Origin: Mycolicibacterium anyangense | Lineage (GTDB): Bacteria > Actinomycetota > Actinomycetes > Mycobacteriales > Mycobacteriaceae | Direction of reading: 5' to 3' | NCBI RefSeq assembly: GCF_010731855.1 | Contig: NZ_AP022620.1 | Coordinates: forward strand, 744,001-808,000 | Length of the DNA stretch: 64,000 nucleotides | Shown here: in pieces, positions 54,001 to 61,697 of the stretch | How positions within the stretch are numbered: the first letter of the stretch is position 1 | How the letters are laid out: each line of letters begins with the position of its first letter | Position numbers and translations under genes: made by a program | The notes under the pieces: model-generated | What the model was told of the DNA's origin: nothing | Databases searched by the model: none | The model's input: the letters and a program-made list of their open reading frames with translations, nothing else

Positions 54001-55216
54001 AGTCCAGCAGGGTGTTGACCAGTTTGGCCATCCGCAGCCCATTGCGGTGCACGACGTCGAGTTCCTGGCGGGCGTGTTCGTCGAGCCCTGCCGTACGGCT
54101 GCGCAGTTCGGCGACCGGTCCCAGGATCAGGGTGATCGGGGTGCGGAACTCGTGGCTGATGTTGGAGAAGAACGCAGTCTTGGCGCGGTCGAGTTCGGCG
54201 AGTTCCTCGGCCCGGCGCTGCTGGGCGCGGTAGCTGCGGGCACTGCTGATGCCGGTAGCGATGTGCCCGGCAACCAGGTTGACGAAGCCCCGGTATCCGT
54301 CGTCGAGGGGGCGGTAGCGGTTGAGGCCGGCGACCAGGAATCCGCACGGCGCGCCGCCCTGGACCAGCAACGGCGTCACCAAGGCACCCTGTGGCGGAGC
54401 GTGCCAGTCGCCGGCGGGCAGGTCCACGTACGGCGGTCCGGACAGCGCAACGAGTGCCGACTCGCCGCGGGCAGCGGCATCCAGCGGCCAGACCGACGGT
54501 CCGGTGGCGGCCAGCCACGGCGGCGCGGCGGGGTGACCGGGGGTCATTCCGCTCAGTGCGGCCAGCCGTGCGCTGCCGTCGTTGTCGTAGAGGTAGATCA
54601 GGGTGAAGGGCAGGTCTCGCGGGTTGCGCGCGAGTTGGCGGGCGGCAAAGGTCAGCATCTCCTCTTCGGTGCGTACCACCGACGGATCGGATCCGAGATT
54701 GCGCAGCGTGGTCATCCGCCGCTCGCCGATCACCCGGTCGGTGTCCTCGCTGACCACGCACAGCATGCCGACCACCTGCGCGTCGTCGTCGCGCAGCGGG
54801 CTGTAGGAGAAGGTGTGGAAGGTCTCCTCGGGATAGCCGGAGCGCTCCAGGATGAGCATCAACGCCTCGTCCCAGGTCGCCGTCGCGGTGGTCAGCACCC
54901 GGTCGATGCGCGGCCCGATGTCGTCCCAGATCTCCGCCCATACTTCGCGCGCCGGACGCCCCAGCGCCCATGGGTATTTGTGGCCGAGGGTGTCGCGGCG
55001 GTAGGCGGCATTGCAGAAGAACGTCAGTTCCGGCCCCCAGGCCATCCACATCGGGAACCGGGAAGACAGCAGGATGCTGACCGCGGTGCGCAGACTCTGT
55101 GGCCACTCGCGAGGTGGCCCCAGCGGGGTCGCCGACCAATCCACCCGGGAGAGATCACCGCCGACCTCGCTGTCGGCGCCGAAAACCCGTTCTCCCACCA
55201 AGTGTCCTTTCGCCAT
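51047..55216 (-). CDS. Hybrid histidine kinase / receiver / PAS / PP2C phosphatase / anti-sigma-type ATPase
   Basis: A 1389-residue cytoplasmic multidomain protein. In order: PAS-like (about 10-160) and GAF (165-335) sensors; HisKA with His355 in FFSNISHEFRTP; HATPase (N-box NLLSNALKF, DTGIGVP, GSGIGLAL); receiver at 629-745 with phosphoacceptor Asp678 (VVSDVMMPRLDG) and Lys in LVKPF; PAS (755-875); GAF (880-1025); SpoIIE-type PP2C phosphatase (1036-1260; GGDWYD, GDCVGHD, YTDGLVE, DDVALL); and a C-terminal RsbW-like ATPase (1264-1389; GEAVTNAIEHGY, RGRGIQIM). So one chain joins two-component sensing to sigma-factor partner switching. The ATG at 55216 is chosen; a TTG at 55240 is open. It overlaps the STAS gene. 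Confidence 0.92.
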   Translation of the reverse strand: MAKGHLVGERVFGADSEVGGDLSRVDWSATPLGPPREWPQSLRTAVSILLSSRFPMWMAWGPELTFFCNAAYRRDTLGHKYPWALGRPAREVWAEIWDDIGPRIDRVLTTATATWDEALMLILERSGYPEETFHTFSYSPLRDDDAQVVGMLCVVSEDTDRVIGERRMTTLRNLGSDPSVVRTEEEMLTFAARQLARNPRDLPFTLIYLYDNDGSARLAALSGMTPGHPAAPPWLAATGPSVWPLDAAARGESALVALSGPPYVDLPAGDWHAPPQGALVTPLLVQGGAPCGFLVAGLNRYRPLDDGYRGFVNLVAGHIATGISSARSYRAQQRRAEELAELDRAKTAFFSNISHEFRTPITLILGPVAELRSRTAGLDEHARQELDVVHRNGLRMAKLVNTLLDFSRIEAGRMQARYEPVDLGEVTAELASVFRSAIDRAGLRLVVECEPLDEPVYLDRDIWEKVILNLLSNALKFTFDGAITVRVRAEDSAAVVSVTDTGIGVPAAEMPRLFERFHRIQTARARSTEGSGIGLALVRELVGLHGGTITADSIEGAGTTFTIRLPLGAGHLPADAVIAAGSGWTSSGAAEPFLQEALRWLPGDVRGGSDTGHLTTLAGPAGKLGSPAQVLVADDNADMREYLVRLLRNAGYEVEAVTDGHEALERIRSGLPDLVVSDVMMPRLDGLELVAALRAEARTVAVPVLLLSARAGQEASIEGLQAGADDYLVKPFAAAELLARVRANIELARLRNHHSRWRTALVDSLQEAFFVVDERGAVIEINAAFTDILGYGPEGLPYQPMHPWWPNIDTEPEANREIVDAFAGVPEGPDGTYTVPVTHRDGHRLWITANIAHAEDPDTGRSVMVGTFRDVTAEHYAVQRQTALATLNAQLAQADTVDDALRAALDQLRGQWAAMQVLAATFSSPGGTPDDQPEVPDLISTPGDARWSALPERTRERISTLADSGDLLTVDTRTPGSAGIALQHPQGILVVWIELPEQRPFTAEDQTLLSVLAGRLGQGLQRVHQLDQQRETALALQHSILGPADLPAGFAVRYQPASRPLQVGGDWYDVVDLEDGRIALVVGDCVGHDLSAATVMGQLRSACRALLLEKSSPAATLAGLDRFAARLPGAQCTTAFCAVLDPESGELTYSSAGHPPPIMVDIDGSTTLLEGGHSISLGIRPQRVRPQAQVTVPAQATLLLYTDGLVERRRRSLDDGITDAAALIRDDSSLELDSLADAIMSKLAPPGGYQDDVALLLYRHPAPLRVQIPADAVHLAPARAALRSWLSSAGINYDQAQDVLVAAGEAVTNAIEHGYRGSDGHGTITLQAAAEVDQLRLTITDGGSWKPKDNPANSHRGRGIQIMRALMEDVDILPDTAGTTVRLSTRIRR

Positions 55217-55277
55217 GCCCGACTCATCGTCGGGTGGCAAGCACCCCCGAACTCGGCTCGAGCGGTCAGCCCATAAG

Positions 55278-55302
55278 TAACCCTACGTGGCGCTGGGCAA
55301 AC
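55278..55302 (-). promoter_or_regulatory. SigF-like promoter of the kinase/phosphatase-STAS operon
   Basis: Minus-strand GTTT - 15 nt - GGGTTA resembles the mycobacterial SigF consensus (GTTT-N15-17-GGGTA), with one mismatch in the -10. It lies 62 nt upstream of the kinase ATG. SigF is itself controlled by partner switching, so feedback is possible. Confidence 0.5.
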
Positions 55303-55319
55303 AGTGGGCTGGTCGGCAT

Positions 55320-55850
55320 TTACAGCTGCCTGACCATCACGAAATCGTGTTCGGTCTGGGTGCCGAGGGTGAAGGTCTTGGTGCCGGCGACGGTGAATCC
55401 GTGCTTGCCGTAGAAGCGTTGCGCGCGCTGGTTCTCCTGGTTCACGCCGAGCCACAGACAGCGGGCCCCGGCATCGGCCGCGCATTCGATTGCCCGGTTC
55501 ATCAGCGAACCCGCCACTCCGGCGCCGTGCTGCGCGGCCAACACGTACATCTTGGACAGCTCCATCGCGGGCCTCCCTGGGACAGCTGCGGCGACATCTG
55601 GGTCGTCGCCGATGCCGCGCACGAGCATCGCGTAGCCCAGGATCGTTCCCTCGTCGCGGGCAGCCAGCACGACGCGGGACGGGTCGGCAAGGTAGCCGCT
55701 GAATCGTGCCGGTGACAGCTGGGCATCGATGAAGGCGGCAATGTCGCCTGGCGGTGACGACGGGGGACAGGCCAGCGGGAAGGTCACCGCCGCCACCTGT
55801 GCCAGCTCGGCGGCATCGGCGTGGGTGGCAGGGGTGATCGAGATCGTCAC
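55320..55850 (-). CDS. GNAT family N-acetyltransferase
   Basis: A 176-residue acetyl-CoA-dependent acetyltransferase. SKMYVLAAQHGAGVAGSLMNRAIE contains the acetyl-CoA pyrophosphate loop (Q-x-G-x-G/A, here QHGAGVAG), and CLWLGVNQENQRAQRFYGKHGF is the C-terminal motif with the YGKHGF tyrosine. VVLAARDEGTILGYAML forms the preceding strand. The substrate is unknown. GTG start at 55850. M. tuberculosis has a GNAT gene (Rv2669) directly after the zapE homologue; here the mmpS-mmpL operon and the signalling pair lie between them. Confidence 0.87.
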   Translation of the reverse strand: MTISITPATHADAAELAQVAAVTFPLACPPSSPPGDIAAFIDAQLSPARFSGYLADPSRVVLAARDEGTILGYAMLVRGIGDDPDVAAAVPGRPAMELSKMYVLAAQHGAGVAGSLMNRAIECAADAGARCLWLGVNQENQRAQRFYGKHGFTVAGTKTFTLGTQTEHDFVMVRQL

Positions 55851-55969
55851 GGGTCCATTGTGGGGTGCTGCCGGGTGGACGTGATCGTGGCCGCCGTCGC
55901 GTCACGGCGCACGTGTGATCGGCGGGAGCCCGGGTATCCCGACTCGACAGCCGACAGACGGGGAGATCA

Positions 55970-56422
55970 ATGCCGACCAGCGTCACTCGCGACATCGCCG
56001 CGCCGCGCGCCAGGGTCTGGGAAGTGCTTGCCGACGGGTGGACCTACTCTCAGTGGGTCGTCGGCAACAGCAGGATGCGCGCCGTGGACTCCGACTGGCC
56101 GGCCGCCGGCTCCCGGATTCTGCATTCCATCGGGGTGTGGCCTGCCGTCATCGACGACGAGACGGTGGTGCTGAGCTGCATCCCGCAGCAGGAGCTGGTG
56201 TTGCTGGCCCGGCTCGGGCCACTGGGAGCCGCGCGGATCACGTTACGCCTCAGTGATATTCCGCAGGGCTGCCGTCTGGAGATGGCCGAGGTGGCGGTCG
56301 AGGGCCCGATGCGTTTCGTACCCAACCGGCTACAGCTGGCTGGGGTGTGGCCGCGCAACAAGGAACGCACCTGGCGGCTGGCCAACCTCGCTGAAGAGCG
56401 CGATCCGGAGGATCTCGCATAG
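55970..56422 (+). CDS. SRPBCC family protein (polyketide cyclase/START-like)
   Basis: A 150-residue soluble protein. VTRDIAAPRARVWEVLADGWTYSQWVVG at the N-terminus is the START-like opening, with SRILHSIGVWPAVIDDETVVL forming the strands of the hydrophobic cavity. It lacks recognised catalytic residues. The ligand is unknown. ATG at 55970 with GGGAGA upstream. It lies 62 nt upstream of the acyl-CoA ligase gene on the same strand, so co-expression is possible, but that gene also has its own -10 element. Confidence 0.83.
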   Translation: MPTSVTRDIAAPRARVWEVLADGWTYSQWVVGNSRMRAVDSDWPAAGSRILHSIGVWPAVIDDETVVLSCIPQQELVLLARLGPLGAARITLRLSDIPQGCRLEMAEVAVEGPMRFVPNRLQLAGVWPRNKERTWRLANLAEERDPEDLA

Positions 56423-56472
56423 TGCATTGCGTGGGCTTGCCCATTCCGCCACCGGCAAGGCGGCGCGCTTCC

Positions 56473-56478
56473 TAAACT
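56473..56478 (+). promoter_or_regulatory. -10 element of the acyl-CoA ligase gene (leaderless type)
   Basis: TAAACT lies 6 nt upstream of the ATG at 56485, the usual leaderless distance. No ribosome-binding site is visible. Confidence 0.5.
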
Positions 56479-56484
56479 CGCCCT

Positions 56485-58323
56485 ATGGCAGGCCTGCACA
56501 AATCCCAAGAGCGGCCCGACATCAGCAAGATCGACAACCGGGCACCGTCGGTGCCGCGGATGTTCCTTGACCGTGTCGCGGCCACGCCCACCGCCGAAGC
56601 GTTCCGCTACCCCGACCACGACGGGTGGACCGGCGTCACCTGGCAGCAGGTCGGGGATCGCGTCGAGCTGATCGCCGCAGGGCTGATTTTGTTGGGAATC
56701 AACGCCGAGGACCGGGTGGCGCTGGCGTCGTCGACCCGCTACGAGTGGGTCGTCGTCGACTTCGGCATCCTGTCGGCGGGGGCGGCCACCACGACGGTGT
56801 ACCCGACCACCAATGCCGAGGACGTCGCCTTCATCGTCGCCAACTCGGGCAGCCGGGTTGTGGTGGCCGAGAACCAGACCCAGGTGGACAAGCTGGTCGC
56901 GCACCGCACGGAACTGCCTGCAGTGGAGAAGGTCGTGATCATCGACGGCGCCGGTGACGGTGACTGGGTGATCACGCTCGACGATCTCGAGCAGCGCGGC
57001 AAGCAACTGCTGGCCGACACCCCCACCGCGGTGACCGAACGCATCGACGCGATTCGGCCTGACCAGCTGGCCACGCTCATCTACACCTCGGGTACCACGG
57101 GTAAGCCCAAGGGTGTGCGGCTCAACCACGAAGCGTGGACCTACACCGCAGCGGCCATCGACTCCCTCGATGTGCTCAGCGACAAAGATCTGAACTACCT
57201 GTGGCTGCCGCTGGCCCATTCGTTCGGCAAGGTCATGCTGGCACTGCCGCTGATGATCGGTTTCCCGACTGTCATCGACGGCCGGGTCGACAAGATCGTC
57301 GAGAACCTCGCTGTCATCCGGCCGACGATCATGGGTGCGGTGCCGCGCATCTTCGAGAAGGTGCACGGGCGTATCACCGAGATGATCGCCGAAGAGGGCG
57401 GGGCCAAGAAGCGGTTGTTCGACTGGGCGATCGACGTCGGATTGCAGGTGTCGCGGGCCAAGCAGGCCGGCCACCGGGTGGGGCCGGTGCTCGCACTCGA
57501 GCACAAGATCGCAGACCGATTGGTGTTCAACACGATTCGCGAGCGATTCGGTGGGCGCTTGCGGTTCTTCATCTCCGGTTCGGCGGCGCTGGACCGTGAT
57601 GTCGCCCAGTGGTTCGATGCGGTCGGGGCCATCGTCCTGGAGGGCTACGGCCTCACCGAGACGTCAGCGGCCTCGTCGATGAACCGGCCGCACGCTTACC
57701 GGTTCGGAACGGTCGGGTGGACCTTCCCCTACACCGAGGTCACGATCGCCGAGGACGGTGAGGTTCTGCTCAAGGGTCCGGGCGTGATGAGCGGGTACCA
57801 CGACCTGCCGGAAGCCACTGCCGAGGCGATCGACGCCGACGGGTGGTTCCACACCGGTGACATCGGCGAGCTGGACGCCGAGGGCTTTCTGCGGATCACC
57901 GACCGCAAGAAGGACATGTTCAAGACGTCCCAGGGCAAGTACGTCGCGCCCTCGGCGATCTCGGCGACGTTCAAGGGGCTGTGCCCGTTCGCCAGTGAGA
58001 TCATCATCTACGGCGAGAGCAAGCCCTACTGCGTGGCCTTGGTCAGCCTCGACGGTGAGGCGATCCGGGAGTGGGCGGACCGAAACGGCTTGGCGGGCAA
58101 GTCATTCACCGAGATCGCCCGGGATGAGAAGACGCGGGAGATGATCGGCGAGTACGTCGATCAGCTGAACAAGCACCTGAATCGCTGGGAGCAGGTCAAG
58201 CGGTTCACCGTCATCGACCGCGAGTTGACGGTCGAGGCCGGTGACCTGACGCCGAGCCTGAAGCTCAAGCGCAAGGCCGTGGTCGAGAACTTCCACGACA
58301 ACCTCGACGAGCTGTATTCCTAG
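56485..58323 (+). CDS. Long-chain fatty-acid-CoA ligase (AMP-forming)
   Basis: A 612-residue adenylate-forming enzyme. The AMP-binding motif LIYTSGTTGKPKGVRLNHEAWTY and the adenylate motif EGYGLTETSAASSMNRP are intact, as is WFHTGDIGELDAEGFLRITDRKKDMFKTSQGKYVAPSAI (hinge and C-terminal domain, with a catalytic Lys near the end, SLKLKRKAVVENF). It activates fatty acids to acyl-CoA via acyl-AMP. It resembles the FadD11/FadD15 group rather than FadD32-type ligases, but I cannot assign a number. Its role relative to MmpL is not clear. Confidence 0.93.
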   Translation: MAGLHKSQERPDISKIDNRAPSVPRMFLDRVAATPTAEAFRYPDHDGWTGVTWQQVGDRVELIAAGLILLGINAEDRVALASSTRYEWVVVDFGILSAGAATTTVYPTTNAEDVAFIVANSGSRVVVAENQTQVDKLVAHRTELPAVEKVVIIDGAGDGDWVITLDDLEQRGKQLLADTPTAVTERIDAIRPDQLATLIYTSGTTGKPKGVRLNHEAWTYTAAAIDSLDVLSDKDLNYLWLPLAHSFGKVMLALPLMIGFPTVIDGRVDKIVENLAVIRPTIMGAVPRIFEKVHGRITEMIAEEGGAKKRLFDWAIDVGLQVSRAKQAGHRVGPVLALEHKIADRLVFNTIRERFGGRLRFFISGSAALDRDVAQWFDAVGAIVLEGYGLTETSAASSMNRPHAYRFGTVGWTFPYTEVTIAEDGEVLLKGPGVMSGYHDLPEATAEAIDADGWFHTGDIGELDAEGFLRITDRKKDMFKTSQGKYVAPSAISATFKGLCPFASEIIIYGESKPYCVALVSLDGEAIREWADRNGLAGKSFTEIARDEKTREMIGEYVDQLNKHLNRWEQVKRFTVIDRELTVEAGDLTPSLKLKRKAVVENFHDNLDELYS

Positions 58324-58409
58324 GGGTACTTCTCGGGTTGTGCGCCCGCGTTGCGGTCGTCGTCGGACGTAACCTTGCGTTGCGTTGAAGCGATGCTGGG
58401 GGAGTGGAC

Positions 58410-58916
58410 ATGCTGAATCGCGCTGGGGTGCCGGCTGCCATCGTCGCACTGCTGCTTGCGGCCCCGGGGATCGCGGCTGCCGATACGACGGCGCCGCAGG
58501 CGGGGGCTGGATGCCCGGGTGATCAGGCCGGGGTGATGACGCAGCTGCCCAACGGCAGTGACTACCTGGTGTGCCTGCCTGGCGCGGACGGGGCTACCTG
58601 GAGCGCGGTCGCGACACCGTTCGACCCCCACGATCGGTGGCTGAGCTACGGGCCGCCGATCATCTTGCACGGTCAAGGTTTCCGCAACCCGAACCTGACC
58701 TCGGGGCAGTGGACCGCGACCCCGCTGGAGCCCACCACCAGCTGTAGTGCCGAGCAGGTCACCGTGGTCAGCGCTGGCGTGCTCGCCCCGCCGCAGCGTT
58801 CCGACGGTCAGCCTGGTGTCGCGCTGTCGGTCGAGCTGCTGCCAAAGTTGTTCACCGTGGCGTTGGCCGGTGACTGCCTGTGGTCCAGGGATTCGGGATT
58901 CAGCCTCGGGTGGTAG
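58410..58916 (+). CDS. Small secreted protein of unknown function
   Basis: A 168-residue protein with a typical Sec signal peptide: MLNRAGVPAAIVALLLAAPGIAAA, cleaved after AAA (about 24). The mature part has four cysteines (GAGCPG, YLVCLPG, TSCSAEQ, GDCLW), which suggests two disulfides, and no known domain. It is not recognised. ATG at 58410 with GGGGGAG six bases upstream; a GTG at 58404 is two codons earlier. It lies 86 nt after the acyl-CoA ligase gene. Confidence 0.75.
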   Translation: MLNRAGVPAAIVALLLAAPGIAAADTTAPQAGAGCPGDQAGVMTQLPNGSDYLVCLPGADGATWSAVATPFDPHDRWLSYGPPIILHGQGFRNPNLTSGQWTATPLEPTTSCSAEQVTVVSAGVLAPPQRSDGQPGVALSVELLPKLFTVALAGDCLWSRDSGFSLGW

Positions 58917-59307
58917 GCGCCGGCCAGTAGTCGGCGGGTATGCCCCTCGCATCGAGTCTGTGTGCAGTGCAGATTCCCGGGGATCGTCCTCACGTATCGC
59001 GATGCGTCAGCGCCGTTCATGAGTCTGGCTAGTAGTTTGCTGAATCTGCAATAGCATGAAAGTCAGCATTGCCTGTATCCGCGTCGGCGTGCATGGAGTG
59101 CGGGATTCATGTGTCAGATACAGCCACTTTTCGTCCGTCGAAACCTTCTGAACTGGTCGCATAGCGACAGCTGACCGAGGGTTTCTCGGGATGCCATCGA
59201 CCGATGGTGTGGTTTGCGCCACAAATCAAGGCAAATCTCTAGAAATTTGCTGTCATAAGTGTACTAATGAAGGGGACCTAACTGTTCCCCCTCAGCAAGG
59301 CACCGAC
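58917..59307. other. 391-nt gap without a convincing gene
   Basis: This stretch has lower GC than its surroundings, including AT-rich patches such as AATCTGCAATAGCATGAAAG and a short inverted repeat (CCGAG-GGTTT-CTCGG at 59175-59189). No open frame of gene quality is seen. It probably holds the promoter of the small membrane protein gene and may mark a recombination border. Confidence 0.5.
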
Positions 59308-59586
59308 ATGACTCTTGTGATTGCCGACTCTGACGCTTCTGGTGTAGCGGCGTCGACGCAGGCCGTCTACCCGCTGTTCGTGATCCCCGCGCCGGTTGCT
59401 GCAGCGGCCACGGACAGCATCGAGGAACACGACCTCAGCGAGGCAGCCGAGGATGCACCACAGCCGAGCTTCGATTTGAGCGCACGGATGATTCTCGCGA
59501 TCATCCTGACCAGCGTCATCCTGACCGTGCTCGCGGTCACGACGGTGGCATCGTTCGCCCCGCAGGGCTTCTCGGCCGGAACCTAA
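59308..59586 (+). CDS. Small single-pass membrane protein, unknown
   Basis: A 92-residue protein starting at the ATG at 59308 (MTLVIADSDASGVAAS), with AAGG seven bases upstream. It has one hydrophobic helix near the C-terminus (MILAIILTSVILTVLAVTTVASF, about 62-84) and an acidic middle (IEEHDLSEAAEDAPQ). The frame opens further upstream, but that portion is not convincing. Function unknown and no family recognised. Its last 4 nt overlap the convergent gene. Confidence 0.55.
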   Translation: MTLVIADSDASGVAASTQAVYPLFVIPAPVAAAATDSIEEHDLSEAAEDAPQPSFDLSARMILAIILTSVILTVLAVTTVASFAPQGFSAGT

Positions 59587-60062
59587 AGTCCTCCCGGCTG
59601 CGGAAGCTGGGCCAGGATGCGGTCCCGCAGTGCATCCCGGGACAAGGTCACCACAACCTCGGCCTCGTGGCGGTAGCCGTCGAAGACGAAACCCTGGCGG
59701 CGACCGGGATGAAACGTCGCATTCTTGTCGACCGGCCTAGTGCCCGCACCGGCTTCGCCGCCCAGCAGTGTCCAGGTGCCATCGGGGTGGAACGCCACTC
59801 GCATGCAGGTGTCGGCTTCGCCGGGCGGGTGGGCGGCACACAGCCTGAACACCCAGCCACGGTCCGTGGTCAGCCGGCCCAGTCGCTTCGCCGCGAAGTG
59901 GCGCCGTCCGCACTCGGCGACCACCTCAGGAGCTAGTTCATCGAGCGCCTCACGCGTGCGGATCCAGGCGCGCTCGCGCTGGGCATCTTCGGCAGCCTCG
60001 CGTAGGCGGACCTGTTCAGCCTCTTCGGCCATATCCACGCGTTGACGATAATCCCGCCTCAT
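59583..60062 (-). CDS. Hypothetical protein of about 159 residues
   Basis: The proposed start MRRDYRQRVDMAEEAEQ leads a charged helix-rich segment, then RHFAAKRLGRLTTDRGWVFRLCAAHPPGEADTCMRVAFHPDG and a C-terminal TLSRDALRDRILAQLPQPGGL. The frame is open upstream to 60401, but that part reads as the C-terminal ligand-binding domain of a TetR protein without its DNA-binding part. So either this is an independent gene or it is the tail of a damaged TetR fusion. Function unknown; no transmembrane segment. Confidence 0.5.
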   Translation of the reverse strand: MRRDYRQRVDMAEEAEQVRLREAAEDAQRERAWIRTREALDELAPEVVAECGRRHFAAKRLGRLTTDRGWVFRLCAAHPPGEADTCMRVAFHPDGTWTLLGGEAGAGTRPVDKNATFHPGRRQGFVFDGYRHEAEVVVTLSRDALRDRILAQLPQPGGL

Positions 60063-60129
60063 CGCTGTCCGGGGATCAACCGCGGGAATGCGATGAGCCG
60101 AGTGGGATGTCGGCCGAGTGGGGCTGTCG

Positions 60130-60330
60130 GCGGCGATGCCTCTGATGAAGATGTCGAGAACCTGCGTCACGTACTCCGGACGCGCCGGGCTGTCGTCGAA
60201 GAAGACGTCGTGATAGAGCGAAGTGCTCAACATGCGCACCGCTTCCAGCGGGTCGATGTCACTGCGCACTTCGCCACGCACCCTCGGCTGCGGTGGCGAT
60301 GACGCGCTGTTCTCGCGTCGAGCCTGACAC
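60130..60330 (-). pseudogene. Remnant of a TetR-type regulator with a frameshift
   Basis: In one frame RGEVRSDIDPLEAVRML followed by YVTQVLDIFIRGIAADS (about 60137-60278) is a TetR C-terminal domain. The matching preceding part, TREQRVIATAAEGA, occurs in a different frame at about 60275-60320, so a small indel separates them. No helix-turn-helix is found upstream. The gene has been truncated and shifted. Confidence 0.6.
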
Positions 60331-60596
60331 GCCGTCCATCTCGTCCCCCGGCCGGTAAACCGGCTGCCAAGTGAAGATGGTCTCCAGAGGCGGGCGCGCA
60401 TAGCGCAAGGGGATGGCTACGCTGTCCCGCCCCTGGAGACCTGCTTGTGGCGGTTCGTGCACGGACGCCGTGCTAGAACACGTCGGCACCGAACGGCAGA
60501 TCGGCTGTTCTCTCAACCTCGCGAGAATTTACGCCAACGCCGCCCCGCTCGTGCGGCTTCCGACGACAAATTGACAGTGCGGTAAGCACGAGAGCG

Positions 60597-61235
60597 CTAG
60601 TGGCCGCGGCCGGCGGCGGCTCTGCGCACGACTTCCTGAAAGTAGGTCACCGACTCGGCGGGCACGATCGCCCGCAACAGCACCTGCCAGGCCCGGGCGA
60701 GCCGCTCGATGAGGTCATCGCCGATGGCCGCGGACAGGAATTGGCAGCCGATCACACCGACCCAGATGCACTCTCCGACATCGGCAGGGTCGACGTCGTC
60801 GCGCAGGTCGCCGGCGGCGAACGCCTTCTCCACCTCGCCGACGAAGGCCACTGTTGTCTGGGCGAAGATTTGTCGGCCGGCGTCGCTGACCTGGCCGAGC
60901 GCCTGGGACAGTTCGTTGCCTACCTGTACCGACTCGTCGTTCTGCATCAACTCGGCGACGGCGAACGTGCCTCGGATGATGTTCTCCAGTGTCGGCCTGG
61001 CAGGTGGGTCGATGGCCTGACGGAACGCGGTGCGGATCGTGTTGTGGAATGCCGCGATCACGGCGGCAGCCACCGCGTCCTTGGAGTCGAAGTGATAGTA
61101 GAAAGCACCTTTGGTCACACCGGCGCGCTGCTGGATCTCCGCCAAACTTGTGTCGCCGTAACCCTTTTTACTGAACAGGCCGATCGCGGCGTCGACTATC
61201 GACTGCCGGGTGGCCTCAGCTCTGGCCTGCGCCAT
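60597..61235 (-). CDS. TetR family regulator, gamma-butyrolactone-receptor (ScbR) like
   Basis: A 212-residue regulator. The helix-turn-helix is in TRQSIVDAAIGLFSKKGYGDTSLAEIQQRAGVTKGAFYYHFDSKDAVAAAV, where VTKGAFYYHFDSK is the ScbR/ArpA-type recognition helix. The C-terminal part (EVEKAFAAGDLRDDVDPADVGECIWVGVIGC) is the ligand pocket region. No butyrolactone synthase or target operon is adjacent, so the ligand is unknown. Same strand as the TetR remnant, 260 nt downstream of it. The 195 nt between 60402 and 60596 hold no gene that I can support. Confidence 0.82.
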   Translation of the reverse strand: MAQARAEATRQSIVDAAIGLFSKKGYGDTSLAEIQQRAGVTKGAFYYHFDSKDAVAAAVIAAFHNTIRTAFRQAIDPPARPTLENIIRGTFAVAELMQNDESVQVGNELSQALGQVSDAGRQIFAQTTVAFVGEVEKAFAAGDLRDDVDPADVGECIWVGVIGCQFLSAAIGDDLIERLARAWQVLLRAIVPAESVTYFQEVVRRAAAGRGH

Positions 61236-61281
61236 GTCGTCACCCCCTTACCGCTGGGAATCAGCCACAGCCTAGATGAGC

Positions 61282-61362
61282 TCACCGGGCCGATCGGGTG
61301 ATCTGGTGATCTGCGTAGTGCTGGGCCATCCGGGCGGCGAGTTGCTGGGCGTAGCGCAGTCA
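61282..61362 (-). pseudogene. C-terminal coding fragment of unknown origin
   Basis: On the minus strand YAQQLAARMAQHYADHQITRSAR ends at a TGA (given in parts: YAQQLAARMAQHY, ADHQITRSAR). It is preceded by stop codons in the same frame, so it is the tail of a lost gene. No family is recognised. Confidence 0.4.
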
Positions 61363-61453
61363 CGCTTAGTCTCAATGTGGGGCAACACTAATCCGCCATC
61401 ACGACATATTGCGAGCTCCTCACCTCGCCGCGAGCGCGCCTGCGCAGCGCGGA

Positions 61454-61697
61454 CCGTCACACTGCTGCTGGTTCCGGGGACGATGACGGAAGTGTTGCGC
61501 GCTGTGTCCGGGTTGCCGATGGCTACGAGTGCTCTGCCCTTCCCGCCGAACGCGGTGGGGTCGTAATCCATGAGGTATGTGTGGTTCAGACCGTTGGGGC
61601 CGGCGTCGTGGATGAGTCCCTTATTAGTCTGAATTGCGTTGCCATATCTGACGATATCGTTTTGGGTCAGACCGTAGCGTGTCGGATCGGCAGGGGA
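61454..61697 (-). pseudogene. Remnant of a DUF1023 alpha/beta hydrolase
   Basis: The minus-strand reading YGLTQNDIVRYGNAIQT, then LIHDAGPNGLNHTYLMDYDP and AFGGKGRALVAIGNPDTARN ending VIVPGTSSSVT resembles the N-terminal half of the actinobacterial DUF1023 hydrolase domain, where YEPxAFGGxGRAAIAIGNPDTA...VVPGT is typical. The conserved nucleophile motif further on is missing, and the reading frame continues into unrelated sequence. The upstream end joins an IS630-type fragment. Confidence 0.65.

Noticed and set aside
60570..60596. TTGACA near the end of the ScbR-like gene as a promoter
   Set aside because: It points into the 3' end of a minus-strand gene with no downstream gene and no -10 element at the right distance.
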